Shown here: positions 54,783 to 64,000 of the stretch, piece by piece
Layout of the letters: every line of letters begins with the position of its first letter
Numbering within the stretch: the stretch's first letter is position 1
Assembly: GCA_018398585.1 (NCBI GenBank)
Contig: JAGTTD010000011.1
Location: 31,368,164 to 31,432,163, forward strand
From: Simmondsia chinensis
Lineage: Eukaryota > Streptophyta > Magnoliopsida > Caryophyllales > Simmondsiaceae
Length of the DNA stretch: 64,000 nt
Reading direction: 5' to 3'
Notes under the pieces: generated by a model
What the model was told of the DNA's origin: nothing
What the model saw: only the letters and a program-made list of their open reading frames with translations
Database searches by the model: none
Position numbers and translations under genes: made by a program

Positions 54783-64000
<9,218 letters not shown>

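Overview
The window is nuclear DNA of a flowering plant, most likely a eudicot. The evidence is three intron-rich genes with GT-AG introns and plant-type products, an AT-rich intergenic background, and a dense load of plant transposable elements (Ty1/copia, Ty3/gypsy, LINE, Au-like and 5S-headed SINEs, hAT-like MITEs, a Mutator-like foldback element). I could not fix the species.

Layout. Bases 1-1383 carry the 5' end of a minus-strand copia element whose Gag frame is open to the window edge. A complete but dead copia element with a 5-bp target duplication follows (2212-7199). Bases 7.2-20.9 kb are intergenic: MITEs, SINEs, and a minus-strand Ty3/gypsy derivative (about 11.2-16.2 kb) that keeps a protease but no visible reverse transcriptase or integrase. 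The first host gene, minus strand 21069-29904 with 11 exons, encodes a membrane transporter of the triose-phosphate/nucleotide-sugar translocator family (At1g06470-like). Its introns hold a 1.1-kb poly-A retroposon with a 19-bp duplication and a 5S-headed SINE with a 13-bp duplication. The second gene, plus strand 40261-51062 with 15 exons, encodes ARPC1, the WD40 subunit of the Arp2/3 actin-nucleating complex. The third, plus strand from 54783 to beyond the window end with 13 exons seen, encodes peroxisomal citrate synthase with an N-terminal PTS2 signal.

The most striking object lies between the divergent translocator and ARPC1 genes: an 8,648-bp foldback element (31146-39793) with a perfect 9-bp target duplication. 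Each arm is about 3 kb of an 83-bp tandem repeat, and each repeat contains its own 27-bp palindrome, so the DNA is palindromic at two scales. A fragment resembling a Ulp1-type cysteine protease sits at its core, which together with the 9-bp duplication points to a Mutator-like element.

The three host genes do not form a pathway: one moves metabolites across an internal membrane, one builds branched actin, and one feeds acetyl-CoA from fatty-acid oxidation or the glyoxylate cycle into citrate. All exon models come from reading frame continuity, splice dinucleotides and family similarity from memory. No alignment or transcript data were available.
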